Of a stretch of 35,081 nucleotides of DNA, positions 17,172-26,228 are shown piece by piece. The notes under the pieces are model-generated. The model did not search any database. It had not been told where the DNA came from and was given only the letters and a program-made list of their open reading frames with translations. The stretch is from positions 1 to 35,081 of the forward strand of contig NZ_AUCP01000063.1 of NCBI RefSeq assembly GCF_000429825.1, given 5' to 3'. Made by a program: the position numbers and the translations under genes. Origin of the DNA: Cohnella thermotolerans DSM 17683 (lineage in GTDB: Bacteria; Bacillota; Bacilli; Paenibacillales; Paenibacillaceae). How positions within the stretch are numbered: the stretch's first letter is position 1; every line of letters begins with the position of its first letter.

Positions 17172-18917
17172 ATGCCGTCTTACGACAAAGAACCGGTCAT
17201 CCGCATCGAAGGCTGGGACCGCGAAGCTTGGGAGGGGTACGCCGCCGTCGCCGGGGAGCTGGCCGCCCGGATCGAGGGGCGCGAGAGGACCGTTATCGTC
17301 GTCGAATGCTATCCCGCCGTCCGGATCGAAGAGATTGTGGAAGGGCTGCGGCCGCTCAACCCGGCGCTGGTCGTCCGATCGGAGGAAGCTGCGCTGGAGC
17401 GGGACCGGCTGAACGAGCTGCTTGCGAGATATTTGACGGACGACCGCGTGTTCGGGTATATGGCGCCTTTTACGATCGACGAATGGTACGATTCCGGGAA
17501 GCTGGAGGCGCTGGCCCGGCAAATTCGGGACGTGCGGGAAGGCGTCGTCATCGTCGCCGGTTTCGGCGCTTCGCTTCTGCTTGGAGAGGACGACATTCTG
17601 GTTTACGCCGACCTGGCCCGTTGGGAGATTCAGCAGCGTTACCGAAGCAAGGAATTCGGCAATTGGCGGGCAGACAACGAAGAGGAAGACATTCTTCGCA
17701 AATATAAACGGGGGTTCTTCGTCGAATGGCGAACGGCGGACCGGTTGAAAAGGAAGCTGCTGGAGCGGGCGGATTACTACCTGGATACGAACCGCAGGCG
17801 GGATCCCCGGATGGTCACCGGAGCGGCTTTGCGTGCGGGCCTCCGGCAAACGGCGAGCCGGCCGTTCCGGCTCGTGCCGTATTTCGATCCGGGCGTATGG
17901 GGCGGACACTGGCTGGAGGAGCGCATCGGGCTGGAGCCGCAGGCGAATCCGTATGCGTGGGGCTTCGACGGGGTGCCGGAGGAGAACAGCCTTTACTTCC
18001 TGTACGGGCAGACGCGAATCGAGCTTCCGTCGATCAACGTCGTGTTCGCCCAGCCGGAAGCGCTGCTCGGCGAACGGGTATACGCCCGGTTCGGCGCGGA
18101 ATTCCCGATCCGCTTCGACTTCCTGGATACGGTCGGCGGACAAAACCTGAGCCTGCAGGTTCATCCGCTGACGGATTACATCAAGGAAACGTTCGGCATG
18201 GCGTACACCCAGGACGAGAGCTATTACATTCTGGATGCGACGGAGGAGGCGTCGGTCTATCTGGGGCTTCGGGAAGACGTCGATCCCGAGCGGATGATGG
18301 ACGATCTCGAACGAGCGCAGCGGGGAGAGCGGTCGTTCCCGGCCGAGCGGCACGTGAACGTCTTCCCGGCGCGCAAGCACGACCATTTCCTCATTCCGGC
18401 CGGCACCGTGCATTGCTCCGGCGCCGGCGCGATGGTGCTTGAGATCAGCGCGACGCCTTACATCTTTACGTTTAAGCTGTGGGATTGGGACCGGCTCGGA
18501 CTGGACGGCAAGCCCCGTCCGGTGCATCTGGAGCATGGCAAGCGCAACATCCGGTGGGAACGCCGCACGGAGTGGACGAAGCGCAATCTGGTCAATCGCG
18601 CGGAACGGGTGGCCGAAGGGGACGGCTGGGTCGAGGAGCGGACGGGGCTCCACGAGCTGGAGTTCATCGAAACCCGCCGCCATTGGTTCGATACGAAGGT
18701 CGAGCATCACACGAACGGCGGCGTGCAGGTGTTGAACCTCGTCGAAGGGGACGAAGCGGTCGTCGAGAGCCCGACCGGCGCGTTTGCCCCGTTCACGGTG
18801 CGGTACGCGGAGACGTTCATCGTGCCGGCTTCCGTCGGCGCGTACACGATCCGGCCCGCGAAGCGGCCGGCCGACGGACGGCGGTTCGCTACGATCAAGG
18901 CTTACGTAAGAACTTGA
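17172..18917 (+). CDS. manA: Class I mannose-6-phosphate isomerase with N-terminal extension
   Basis: A 581-residue protein interconverting mannose-6-phosphate and fructose-6-phosphate. The C-terminal 330 residues or so are the class I isomerase cupin fold, with probable zinc ligands Gln329 and His331 (LSLQVHPL), Glu349 (DESYYI) and His414 (GTVHCSG). The N-terminal 200 or so residues are an extra nucleoside/uridine-kinase-like domain lacking a P-loop, an arrangement seen in some Firmicutes; its role is unknown. Two-domain length is normal for that subgroup. AAGGGGGAA precedes ATG 17172. It is transcribed from operator copy C and followed after 29 bp by a ROK kinase, giving mannose to Man-6-P to Fru-6-P as one short pathway. 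Confidence 0.9.
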   Translation: MPSYDKEPVIRIEGWDREAWEGYAAVAGELAARIEGRERTVIVVECYPAVRIEEIVEGLRPLNPALVVRSEEAALERDRLNELLARYLTDDRVFGYMAPFTIDEWYDSGKLEALARQIRDVREGVVIVAGFGASLLLGEDDILVYADLARWEIQQRYRSKEFGNWRADNEEEDILRKYKRGFFVEWRTADRLKRKLLERADYYLDTNRRRDPRMVTGAALRAGLRQTASRPFRLVPYFDPGVWGGHWLEERIGLEPQANPYAWGFDGVPEENSLYFLYGQTRIELPSINVVFAQPEALLGERVYARFGAEFPIRFDFLDTVGGQNLSLQVHPLTDYIKETFGMAYTQDESYYILDATEEASVYLGLREDVDPERMMDDLERAQRGERSFPAERHVNVFPARKHDHFLIPAGTVHCSGAGAMVLEISATPYIFTFKLWDWDRLGLDGKPRPVHLEHGKRNIRWERRTEWTKRNLVNRAERVAEGDGWVEERTGLHELEFIETRRHWFDTKVEHHTNGGVQVLNLVEGDEAVVESPTGAFAPFTVRYAETFIVPASVGAYTIRPAKRPADGRRFATIKAYVRT

Positions 18918-18946
18918 ATTTTTTTCTCGTTGAGGAGGATCGCCTC

Positions 18947-19924
18947 GTGAACGTCACCATCGACTTCGGCGGAACGAACATCAAGATCGGCCTGGTACAA
19001 GAAGGCGCGGTGCTGGCGAAGACGAGCATACCCGCGAATTCCGGCGACGGCATGCTCGCCCGGCTGCCGGAAGCGGAGCGCGCCGTACGCGGCCTGCTGG
19101 CCGGGGCGGGCGCCGACCTCGGGCAGTGCGAGGGCGTCGGCCTGTCGCTGCCGGGCATTGTGGATACCGGACGGAAGACGCTCGTCTCCATCAAGGGCAA
19201 ATATACCGACGCGATCGGCTACGACTACGCCGGCTGGGCGAAGGCGGCGTTCGGCCTTCCGCTCGCCGTCGAGAACGACGCCCGCGCCGCCTTGCTCGGC
19301 GAGGTCGCTTACGGCGCCGCCCGGGGCGAACGGGACGCGGTGCTCGTCATCTTCGGCACCGGCATCGGCACGGCGGCGATGATGGAAGGCCGGGTCGTCC
19401 GGGGCAAGCACGACCAGGCGGGCATCCTCGGCGGCCACTTGACGACCGACGTCTACGGCGTGCGATGCGCGTGCGGCAACCCAGGCTGCCTTGAAGCGCA
19501 GGCGAGTCATTGGTCGATTCCGCAGCGTGCGGCCAAGCTGCCGGGCTTCGCGGCGAGCGCGCTGGCGCGGGAGAACGGCTGGGGCTACGAAGCGATCGTC
19601 AAGGCGGCGCTCGAAGGCGACCGCTTCGCGAACCGGCTGCTGGACGACCTGATCGTCCATTGGCGGGCGGGCATCGTTAACCTCATCCACGCCTACGATC
19701 CGGAGGTTGTCATCCTGAGCGGCGGCCTCATGAAGTCGGCCGATGTTTTGCTCCCGCGGCTGACGGAACGGCTGGAGGCTTCGGCCTGGCTGTCGTGGGG
19801 AGCGCCCCGCTTCGTCGTTGCGCAAGATCCGGAGACGTCGGCGCTGCTCGGCATGTCGTATCTGGTTTCCCGGCAGCTTGCAGGGGCGGATGCCGAACGG
19901 AACCGATCGCCGGAAAAGGCTTGA
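18947..19924 (+). CDS. ROK-family sugar kinase
   Basis: A 325-residue ROK kinase starting at GTG 18947, 8 bp after GAGGAGG. ATP-phosphate motifs DFGGTNIKIG (6-15) and GTGIGTAAMMEG are intact, and the zinc motif CACGNPGCLEAQ is present. The usual ExGH substrate motif is replaced by GILGGHLTTD, so the sugar-binding glutamate is missing or shifted. Compared with the ROK protein at 12030 this one is far closer to a working kinase. Placed directly after manA, it most likely makes mannose-6-phosphate (or another hexose phosphate) from mannose freed by the GH38 enzyme. Annotated substrates in this family are often wrong, so none is asserted. Confidence 0.88.
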   Translation: MNVTIDFGGTNIKIGLVQEGAVLAKTSIPANSGDGMLARLPEAERAVRGLLAGAGADLGQCEGVGLSLPGIVDTGRKTLVSIKGKYTDAIGYDYAGWAKAAFGLPLAVENDARAALLGEVAYGAARGERDAVLVIFGTGIGTAAMMEGRVVRGKHDQAGILGGHLTTDVYGVRCACGNPGCLEAQASHWSIPQRAAKLPGFAASALARENGWGYEAIVKAALEGDRFANRLLDDLIVHWRAGIVNLIHAYDPEVVILSGGLMKSADVLLPRLTERLEASAWLSWGAPRFVVAQDPETSALLGMSYLVSRQLAGADAERNRSPEKA

Positions 19925-19933
19925 CGCTGTCAG

Positions 19934-19962
19934 TTGTCACCCCGAATCGATTATGGTACAAT
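19934..19962 (+). promoter_or_regulatory. Sigma-A promoter of secG
   Basis: TTGTCA (19934-19939), a 17-bp spacer and TACAAT (19957-19962), one mismatch each from consensus with ideal spacing. It begins only 9 bp after the ROK stop codon. Confidence 0.8.
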
Positions 19963-20044
19963 GAAAATGCTGTTTATCTGGCAATCGTCAACGTTATTTT
20001 CCGATTCGGATCGGATTTTGCGTTTATAGCGGGGGGTATCGGCA

Positions 20045-20281
20045 GTGGAGATTTTCCTGAAAATTCTTTTGTTTATCTTCTCGATCGGATTGATCGGCGT
20101 CGTTCTGCTGCAGCGCGGCAAGAGCGCGGGCTTGTCCGGAGCCATCACCGGCGGGGCGGAGCACCTGTTCGGCAAGCAGAAGGCGCGCGGCATGGATCTT
20201 TTCCTGCAGCGGCTGACGATTGCGTTCGCTATCGGCTTCTTCATTCTGGCGCTGCTGGTCGCGTACGTGGTCAAAGCTTAA
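20045..20281 (+). CDS. secG: Preprotein translocase subunit SecG
   Basis: A 78-residue membrane protein with two transmembrane segments (about 3-22 and 54-76) separated by the conserved SecG loop ([20 protein letters not shown]). SecG is the small partner of SecY and SecE in the protein-export channel. The start is GTG 20045 with a GGGGGG-type ribosome site just upstream; length is normal. It has its own promoter and terminator. In Bacillales secG commonly sits just before rnr, as it does here. Confidence 0.95.
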   Translation: MEIFLKILLFIFSIGLIGVVLLQRGKSAGLSGAITGGAEHLFGKQKARGMDLFLQRLTIAFAIGFFILALLVAYVVKA

Positions 20282-20295
20282 TAAGAGGAACGGAG

Positions 20296-20325
20296 AGCGG
20301 GGAGCACGGGCTTCCCGCTTTTTTT
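20296..20325 (+). terminator. Rho-independent terminator of secG
   Basis: AGCGGG-G-AGC pairs with GCT-T-CCCGCT around a short loop with one mismatch, followed by a T7 run (20319-20325). Confidence 0.85.
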
Positions 20326-20352
20326 GTGTATCGACAATGGACGGGTACCCGG

Positions 20353-20379
20353 TTGCTAGGTAAGAAAAGCGTATATACT
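20353..20379 (+). promoter_or_regulatory. Possible promoter of rnr
   Basis: TTGCTA (20353-20358) and TATACT (20374-20379) with a short 15-bp spacer. It lies between the secG terminator and the rnr start, so some promoter is needed here, but the -35 assignment is weak. Confidence 0.4.
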
Positions 20380-20396
20380 AGAAGCAGGACGAGGTG

Positions 20397-23294
20397 ATGC
20401 GGGTGCCATTGTGTACGGAGCAGGAGCTGCTGGGCTTCATGCGCGAGAATGCGTATAAGCCGATGACGTACCAGGAACTGGAAAAGCATTTCGGCATCGA
20501 GGATGCCGCTGAATTTAAAGACTTTCTGAAGTTGTTGACCGAGCTGGAGCAGGAAGGGAAGATTATGCGAACCCGCACGGAGCGCTACGGCGTTCCGGAG
20601 CGGATGAATTTGCTGCGGGGCAGGCTGCAGGCCCACCCGAAGGGCTTCGCTTTCCTGTTGCCGGACGAACCGGATCATCCCGATCTGTACATTCACGCGA
20701 ACGATCTGAAGGGCGCGATGAACGGGGACATCGTCCTCGGACGGGTGACGTCCAAGAGCGAAGGCGGCTCGCGGCTGGAAGGCGAGGTCGTGCGCATCGT
20801 CAAGCGCGCGGTGACGCAAATCGTCGGCGTGTTCGAGAACCACGAGAGCTACGGCTTCGTCATTCCGGACGACAAGCGGATTAACAAGGATCTTTTTATC
20901 CGGAGCGAAAATTTCCACGGCGCCGTGACCGGCCAGAAGGTCGTCGCCAACATCATTCATTATCCGGAAGGCCGGTCCGCGGCCGAAGGCGAAATTATCG
21001 AAATTCTTGGCCATAAGGACGACCCGGGAGTCGACATTCTGAGCATCATCCGCAAGCACGGCTTGCCGGAAGGGTTCCCCGAAGAGGTGATGGCCGAAGC
21101 GGAAGCCATCCCCGACTCTATTACGGAGGAGGAGATCGTGCGCCAAGGCCGCCGCGATCTGCGCGGCAAGACGATCGTCACGATCGACGGCGAGGACGCG
21201 AAGGACCTCGACGACGCGGTGAACGTGGAGCGGCTGCCGAACGGCAATCTGCTGCTGGGCGTCCATATCGCGGACGTCGGCTATTACGTGCGCGAGAAGT
21301 CGAAGCTGGACGAGGAAGCGTACAACCGGGGCTGCAGCGTCTACCTGGTCGACCGCGTCATTCCGATGCTGCCGCACCGGCTGTCGAACGGCATCTGCTC
21401 GCTGAACCCGCAGGTGGACCGGCTGACGCTGTCGTGCGAGATGGAGTTCGAGCCGCAGACGATGCGGCGCGTTCGCTATGATATTTTCACAAGCGTGATC
21501 AAGACGAAGGAGCGGATGACGTACACGAACGTCCGCAAGATCCTCGTCGACGAAGACCCCGAGCTGATGGAGCGCTACGCGCCGCTCGTCGAGACGTTCC
21601 GGACGATGCGGGAGCTGGCGATGGCGCTGCGTCAGCGGCGGATGCGCCGCGGCGCGATCGACTTCGACTTCCAGGAGTCGAAGGTCATCGTGGACAGCGA
21701 AGGCAAGCCGGTCGATATCGTCAAAAGAGAGCGGTCGATCGCGGAGCAGATCATCGAAGAGTTCATGCTGGCGGCGAACGAGACGGTGGCGGAGCATTTC
21801 CACTGGCTGAAGGTGCCGTTCGTCTACCGGGTTCACGAGGAGCCGAGCAGCGAGAAGCTGCTGACGTTCATTCAGTTCGCGGCCAACTTCGGCTACGCGG
21901 TGAAGGGCAAGGGCAATTCCGTGCACCCGCAGGCGCTGCAAACGTTGCTGGAGGAAATCCGCGGCACGAAGGAAGAGACCGTGCTCAGCACGATGATGCT
22001 GCGCTCGATGAAGCAGGCGAAGTACGACGCCCAGAGCCTCGGCCACTTCGGCCTGGCGGCGGAGTTCTACACGCACTTCACGTCGCCGATCCGGCGCTAT
22101 CCGGACCTCGTCATCCACCGGATCATCCGCGAGGTGCTCGAGAACGGCGGCATGCTGCCGGAGGAACGGATGGAAGCGCTCGGGGCGCGCATGCCGGATA
22201 TCGCGCAGCAATCGTCCGAGCGGGAGCGCATCGCCGTCGACGCGGAGCGCGACACGGAGAAGCTGAAGAAGGCCGAGTTCATGTTGGACAAAATCGGCGA
22301 GGAATTCGACGGCATCATCAGCGGCGTGACGGGCTTCGGCATGTTCGTGGAGCTGGAGAACACGGTCGAAGGCCTGATCCGGCTGAGCGACATGTCGGAC
22401 GACTATTACCATTTCCATGAGCTGCATATGGCGCTCATCGGCGAGCGCACGTCCAAGGTGTACCGGATCGGCGACGAGGTGCGCATCCGCGTGGCGCGGG
22501 TAAACATGGACGAATACGCGATCGACTTCGAGCTCGTCGACATGAAGCCGCGCCGGGCGAACAAGGTGAAGTTCCTCGACGCGCGCGGCGGAGGCTTCGG
22601 CGCGGGCGGCGGCCGCGGCAAGCGGAAGCGCCGCGGCGAGGTCGTCGCGTTCGGGCGCAGCGAACGCGAAGGGGCCGGCCGGGGCGAAGCCGGCCCGGCC
22701 GAGGGCGCGCGCCGCGGCGGCAAGAGCCGCAAGCGCGCGGGCAAGGCGGGCCGCGGCGAAGAGCGCGGCGCGGCCCGCGGGTTGGCGCCGGCGCCGGGCG
22801 GCCGGCGCGGCGGGGAGGCCGCCGCGGGTGCGGGCGGCGGCAAGGGGCGCGGCCGGCGCGGAGACGGCCGCGAGCAGGCGGAGCCGCCGGCGGTGTTCGG
22901 CGGCGGCGACATTATCGGCGAGGGCCGGACGCGGCCGATCAAGGCGACGTTGGCGCGCGAGGGCGGCCCGGCCAACAAGGATTCGGCGGATTACATCCCC
23001 GATCCGGTGCCGCGCGGCCAAGGCGTGACCCTCGATATGTGGGGGCTGCCCGTCTCGGCGGCGGGCCGCCGATCCCGTTACGACGACGACGAGGCCGAAC
23101 GGGGCGGCAGACGCAACGAGAAGGTCGGACGCCGCCCAGCCGGCGACGGGAAGAAGCGGGCCGGCAACGGCCAGGCAGCCGCGGCGAGCGGAAGCAAGAA
23201 GCGGACCGGCGGCAAGCAAAGCCCGGCCGCAACCGCCTCCCCCGCCGGCGCGGAAGCCGCGAAGCCTTCCAAACGCAAGAAAACCAAAAAGTAA
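20397..23294 (+). CDS. rnr: Ribonuclease R with long basic C-terminal tail
   Basis: A 965-residue 3'-5' exoribonuclease of the RNase II/R family. Order: N-terminal helix-turn-helix-like region (1-65), two cold-shock domains (about 65-215), the RNB catalytic domain (about 225-590) with the metal-binding cluster [12 protein letters not shown] near residues 264-275, and an S1 domain (about 635-715). RNase R degrades structured RNA and works with tmRNA. After S1 comes an extension of about 240 residues rich in Arg, Gly, Lys and Ala, against the usual 30-70 in Bacillus enzymes. It contains an ordered-looking island, [20 protein letters not shown]. The tail DNA is extremely GC-rich (22590-22900). 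ATG 20397 is chosen; GTG 20394 or 20403 are alternatives. Confidence 0.95.
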   Translation: MRVPLCTEQELLGFMRENAYKPMTYQELEKHFGIEDAAEFKDFLKLLTELEQEGKIMRTRTERYGVPERMNLLRGRLQAHPKGFAFLLPDEPDHPDLYIHANDLKGAMNGDIVLGRVTSKSEGGSRLEGEVVRIVKRAVTQIVGVFENHESYGFVIPDDKRINKDLFIRSENFHGAVTGQKVVANIIHYPEGRSAAEGEIIEILGHKDDPGVDILSIIRKHGLPEGFPEEVMAEAEAIPDSITEEEIVRQGRRDLRGKTIVTIDGEDAKDLDDAVNVERLPNGNLLLGVHIADVGYYVREKSKLDEEAYNRGCSVYLVDRVIPMLPHRLSNGICSLNPQVDRLTLSCEMEFEPQTMRRVRYDIFTSVIKTKERMTYTNVRKILVDEDPELMERYAPLVETFRTMRELAMALRQRRMRRGAIDFDFQESKVIVDSEGKPVDIVKRERSIAEQIIEEFMLAANETVAEHFHWLKVPFVYRVHEEPSSEKLLTFIQFAANFGYAVKGKGNSVHPQALQTLLEEIRGTKEETVLSTMMLRSMKQAKYDAQSLGHFGLAAEFYTHFTSPIRRYPDLVIHRIIREVLENGGMLPEERMEALGARMPDIAQQSSERERIAVDAERDTEKLKKAEFMLDKIGEEFDGIISGVTGFGMFVELENTVEGLIRLSDMSDDYYHFHELHMALIGERTSKVYRIGDEVRIRVARVNMDEYAIDFELVDMKPRRANKVKFLDARGGGFGAGGGRGKRKRRGEVVAFGRSEREGAGRGEAGPAEGARRGGKSRKRAGKAGRGEERGAARGLAPAPGGRRGGEAAAGAGGGKGRGRRGDGREQAEPPAVFGGGDIIGEGRTRPIKATLAREGGPANKDSADYIPDPVPRGQGVTLDMWGLPVSAAGRRSRYDDDEAERGGRRNEKVGRRPAGDGKKRAGNGQAAAASGSKKRTGGKQSPAATASPAGAEAAKPSKRKKTKK

Positions 23295-23308
23295 CTGCAA
23301 AAGGGGTC

Positions 23309-23336
23309 GCCGGCTCGTCCGGACGGCTCTTTTTTT
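23309..23336 (+). terminator. Rho-independent terminator of rnr
   Basis: A GC-rich segment with CCGG repeats able to fold (CCGG-CTCGT-CCGG core) is followed by a T7 run ending at 23336. The stem is imperfect but position and T run fit termination after rnr. Confidence 0.65.
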
Positions 23337-23426
23337 CTGGCTGAATCGCTCTTTCGCAAAGCTTCTTCGCCGTGCATGGATGCCGGCTGCCGTTGGTTTG
23401 TGGCAAGGACCCGGCGTCTTGGGCGG

Positions 23427-23611
23427 TAACGGACCGTAGAGCTCTTATTTCGCGGATGAACTCTATTTATGATGAGTTATCGGACAGGGAATCCGTTATT
23501 CGCTTGAAACGGCGCCTGATTCGCTCAAAATCCAAGCCATAACGGAACGACGGTCCGTTAAGAGGAGGATGGCGCACATATTTCTGCAAATAACGAACGG
23601 AGTGTCCGTTA
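23427..23611. repeat. Intergenic cluster of TAACGGA / TCCGTTA inverted repeats
   Basis: The heptamer TAACGGA or its complement occurs at 23427-23433, 23492-23498, 23540-23546, 23554-23560 and 23605-23611. Two pairs form hairpins: 23540-23560 (7-bp stem, 7-nt loop) and 23596-23610 (AACGGA, GTG loop, TCCGTT). The motif is the kind of short palindromic repeat scattered between genes in Paenibacillus-type genomes. No gene is visible in 23337-23640. Confidence 0.6.
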
Positions 23612-23640
23612 CAGCCGCTCCGAAAGGCCAGATGCAATGG

Positions 23641-23646
23641 TATAAT
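23641..23646 (+). promoter_or_regulatory. -10 hexamer of the lacI-type gene
   Basis: A perfect TATAAT, 49 bp before the ATG at 23696. No good -35 is seen 17 bp upstream. Confidence 0.5.
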
Positions 23647-23695
23647 GGCCTTAATTGGATGTCGCCTCCGCACACAAGAGGCAAGAGGGGGCCTT

Positions 23696-24670
23696 ATGGC
23701 AACGATTCATGACGTAGCCGAGCGCGCCGGCGTATCGGTGACGACGGTGTCCAGAGTACTGAACAACCGAGGATACATCAGCGAGAAAACGCGGCGGAAA
23801 GTGTACGACACGATGGCGGAGCTCAACTACCAGCCGAACGAGATCGCCCGCTCCTTGCTGCGCAAGCAGTCCAACCTGATCGGGCTGATCGTGCCGAACG
23901 TCTCGCATCCGTTCTTCGGCGAACTGACCGATGCGATCGAGTACTACGCTTATCAGCAGGGCTGCAAGCTGCTGCTTTGCAATTCCCAGCTCGACCCCCT
24001 CAAGGAGCGGGATTATATCGAGATGATGAAGCGCCACCGGGTGGACGGCATTATTATGGGCAGCCATACGCTCGAGGTGGAGGAATACCGGAATTTGAAC
24101 TATCCGATCGTGACGATCGACCGGCGGATCGACTCCCTTCCTTACGTCGCTTCGGACAATTATCGGGGGGGCGAGCTGGCGGCGGAGCTTCTGATCGGGA
24201 AAGGATGCCGGAAAATCGCCCATATCTGCGGCAACCTGCAGCTGGACATGCTGTCGAATCTCCGGACGGCGGCTTTCGAAGAGAAGCTTCGCTCGGCGGG
24301 GATCGAGTTCGTGACGCTGCAGACGGAAATGAACGTCTTCGACCAGCAGGAATACGAGCAGCTGATCGCCAAGCTGTTCGATAACCATCCGGATATCGAC
24401 GGCGTATTCGCCACCAGCGACATTATCGCATCCTTCGTGATGAAGCGGTGCCGGATGCTGGGCAAAGCCATTCCGCAAGATATTCGGATTATCGGCTACG
24501 ACGACGTGAATGCCGCCTCCTGGGTTACCCCCGCGATCACGACGATCAAGCAGCCCATCGAAGACATGGGACGGCTGGCGGTGGAACTGATTCGCAGGCA
24601 AATGGAGGGCGAGCCCTTCGAGAGGGAGAATGTGCTTCCCGTTAAACTCGTGGAGAGGTCGACGACCTAG
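23696..24670 (+). CDS. LacI-family transcriptional repressor
   Basis: A 324-residue LacI/GalR regulator. The N-terminal helix-turn-helix is canonical (TIHDVAERAGVSVTTVSRVLN, then the hinge LRKQSNLIGLIVP), followed by a periplasmic-binding-protein-like ligand domain (about 60-320). ATG 23696 has a GAGGGGG ribosome site and is the standard family start; the open frame upstream is ignored. It lies immediately before the binding protein-permease-GH32 operon, whose promoter carries two overlapping palindromes of LacI-operator type with central CG or GG, so this protein is the likely repressor, relieved by a fructan or sucrose-derived ligand. Ligand identity is inferred from the GH32 gene. Confidence 0.93.
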   Translation: MATIHDVAERAGVSVTTVSRVLNNRGYISEKTRRKVYDTMAELNYQPNEIARSLLRKQSNLIGLIVPNVSHPFFGELTDAIEYYAYQQGCKLLLCNSQLDPLKERDYIEMMKRHRVDGIIMGSHTLEVEEYRNLNYPIVTIDRRIDSLPYVASDNYRGGELAAELLIGKGCRKIAHICGNLQLDMLSNLRTAAFEEKLRSAGIEFVTLQTEMNVFDQQEYEQLIAKLFDNHPDIDGVFATSDIIASFVMKRCRMLGKAIPQDIRIIGYDDVNAASWVTPAITTIKQPIEDMGRLAVELIRRQMEGEPFERENVLPVKLVERSTT

Positions 24671-24673
24671 AAC

Positions 24674-24696
24674 GCCTCCGTACCATTAGCGGGGGC
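24674..24696 (+). terminator. Possible terminator after the lacI-type gene
   Basis: GCCTCCG and CGGGGGC form a 7-bp stem with one G-T pair and a 9-nt loop. The following T content is low, so termination would be weak. Confidence 0.45.
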
Positions 24697-24761
24697 TTCC
24701 ATTGCGTTCGTTCGAACCGGTTGGAATCAAGACGGCCTCGCACGGGTGCTTTGCAGGTCGG

Positions 24762-24803
24762 TATGTCAAAGGATTGACATATGTCAAACGTTTGACATAT
24801 AAT
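24762..24803 (+). promoter_or_regulatory. Doubly operated sigma-A promoter of the fructan operon
   Basis: A near-perfect promoter: TTGACA (24774-24779), 18-bp spacer, TATAAT (24798-24803). Operator 1 (24762-24781) has 8-bp palindromic arms TATGTCAA/TTGACATA. Operator 2 (24780-24799) is a perfect 20-bp palindrome, TATGTCAAACGTTTGACATA. They overlap by 2 bp, with centres 18 bp apart, and together cover the -35, spacer and part of the -10, so repressor binding would exclude RNA polymerase. A weak cre-like sequence starts at 24810 (TGTAAGCGGTTCA). Confidence 0.85.
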
Positions 24804-24865
24804 CCGAAATGTAAGCGGTTCAGTCTTTTTCTTCGAAAATATCAAATTTTACTGGGGGAAGAAAC

Positions 24866-26212
24866 GTGAACAAAATCAAAGGGCTTCAAGTGCTCATTCT
24901 GTCGCTGCTTGTCGTCATGGTCGTTACAGCGTGCGGCGGCAACGGAGGAGGCAAAGACACGAACGCATCCGATTCAGGCAACGGCGCCGGAAATGCAAGC
25001 GCTTCCGGAAAAGCGGTTAAAATTACGCTTCTCAACTCGAAAGGCGAAATTCAAACCCAGCTTGAAGACGCCGCCAAGGCGTTCCATGAAGACAATCCGA
25101 ATATTACCCTCGAAATTCAAGCGGTTCCGACCGGCGGCTCCCCGTTCGAGCGGGCTTCCGCGCTGTATGCGTCCGGCAACCCGCCGACGATGATTATGCT
25201 GGATACGGGCGACGTCGAGAAGTTCAAAGACCGCATCCTCGATCTGAGCGGCGAGAAGTGGATGGCGGATACGGTCGCGAACGCCACCGATCTGACGACC
25301 TTCGACGGCAAAAATTACGCGTTCCCTCTGGCGATCGAAGGCTACGGCTTCATTTACAACAAGGCTGTCGTCGATAAGGCGGCAGGCGGAAGCTTCGATC
25401 CGTCCACGATCACGACGACAAGCGCGCTGGAGAATCTGTTCAAGCAGATCGAAGCGTCCGGCAAGAAGGCGCTCGTCATCTCCCCGATGGACTGGTCGCT
25501 CGGCGCGCACTACTTGCCGCTTGCGTATGCCGGCCAAAGCAAAGATCCGGCGGAAGTGAACAAATTCCTCGATTCGCTGAAAGCCGGCACGGCCGATCTC
25601 GCGAACAACAAGGTGTTCAACGGACTAATGGATACGTTCGACGTCATGATGAGATACAACCTCGACCAGAAGTCCCCGCTGTCCGGCGCCTATGAGCGCG
25701 GTCCCGAAGTGCTGGGCAAAGGCGAAGTCGGCATCTGGTTCATGGGCAACTGGGCATGGCCGCAAATCAGCGGCTTCGACACGGCGAACGGGCAGTACGG
25801 CTTCCTGCCGGTGCCGATCAGCAACAATCCGGACGACTATGGCAATCAGGAGATTTCGGCGGCGGTCTCCAAACGGATCGTCATCGACAAAGAGAAGAGC
25901 ACGCCGGAGCAGCAGGAAGCGGCGAAGAAGTTCCTGAACTGGATCGTCTACGAAGCCAAAGGCCAGGACTTCCTCGTCAACAAGGCGAGCATCATCCCGG
26001 CGTTCAAGAATATTACGCTTCCGGCGGCAGACCCGCTGGGCAAGTCGATTCAGGCGTATATGGCCAAAGGCAAAACGGAGCCGTCCATGAGCACGCTTCC
26101 GGCGGACCACTGGTCCAAAGTCGGCGCGTCCATGCAGAAATATTTGGCGCAGAAGAGCGACCGGGCCACGCTGGCCAAAGAGATCGAAGATTATTGGAAA
26201 TCCGTGAAGTAG
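24866..26212 (+). CDS. Extracellular sugar-binding lipoprotein (ABC transporter)
   Basis: A 448-residue family 1 solute-binding protein. It has a lipoprotein signal peptide with lipobox VTAC (Cys at residue 23) and a Gly/Asn/Ser-rich linker. The mature domain begins KITLLNSKGEIQTQLEDAAK and shows the usual ITLEIQAVPTGGSPFERASALYA block of sugar binders. The start is GTG 24866 after GGGGGAAG. It is first in a four-gene operon with two permeases and a GH32 enzyme behind the LacI-type promoter. Sucrose, fructo-oligosaccharide or levan fragments are the likely cargo, judged from GH32 alone. Confidence 0.93.
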   Translation: MNKIKGLQVLILSLLVVMVVTACGGNGGGKDTNASDSGNGAGNASASGKAVKITLLNSKGEIQTQLEDAAKAFHEDNPNITLEIQAVPTGGSPFERASALYASGNPPTMIMLDTGDVEKFKDRILDLSGEKWMADTVANATDLTTFDGKNYAFPLAIEGYGFIYNKAVVDKAAGGSFDPSTITTTSALENLFKQIEASGKKALVISPMDWSLGAHYLPLAYAGQSKDPAEVNKFLDSLKAGTADLANNKVFNGLMDTFDVMMRYNLDQKSPLSGAYERGPEVLGKGEVGIWFMGNWAWPQISGFDTANGQYGFLPVPISNNPDDYGNQEISAAVSKRIVIDKEKSTPEQQEAAKKFLNWIVYEAKGQDFLVNKASIIPAFKNITLPAADPLGKSIQAYMAKGKTEPSMSTLPADHWSKVGASMQKYLAQKSDRATLAKEIEDYWKSVK

Positions 26213-26228
26213 ATCGAGAGGTGTCTTG

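Noticed and set aside
20271..23300. A 1009-codon minus-strand frame opposite rnr
   Set aside because: It is a shadow of rnr: low-complexity Arg/Leu/His-rich translation, no ribosome site, and the plus-strand RNase R is unambiguous.
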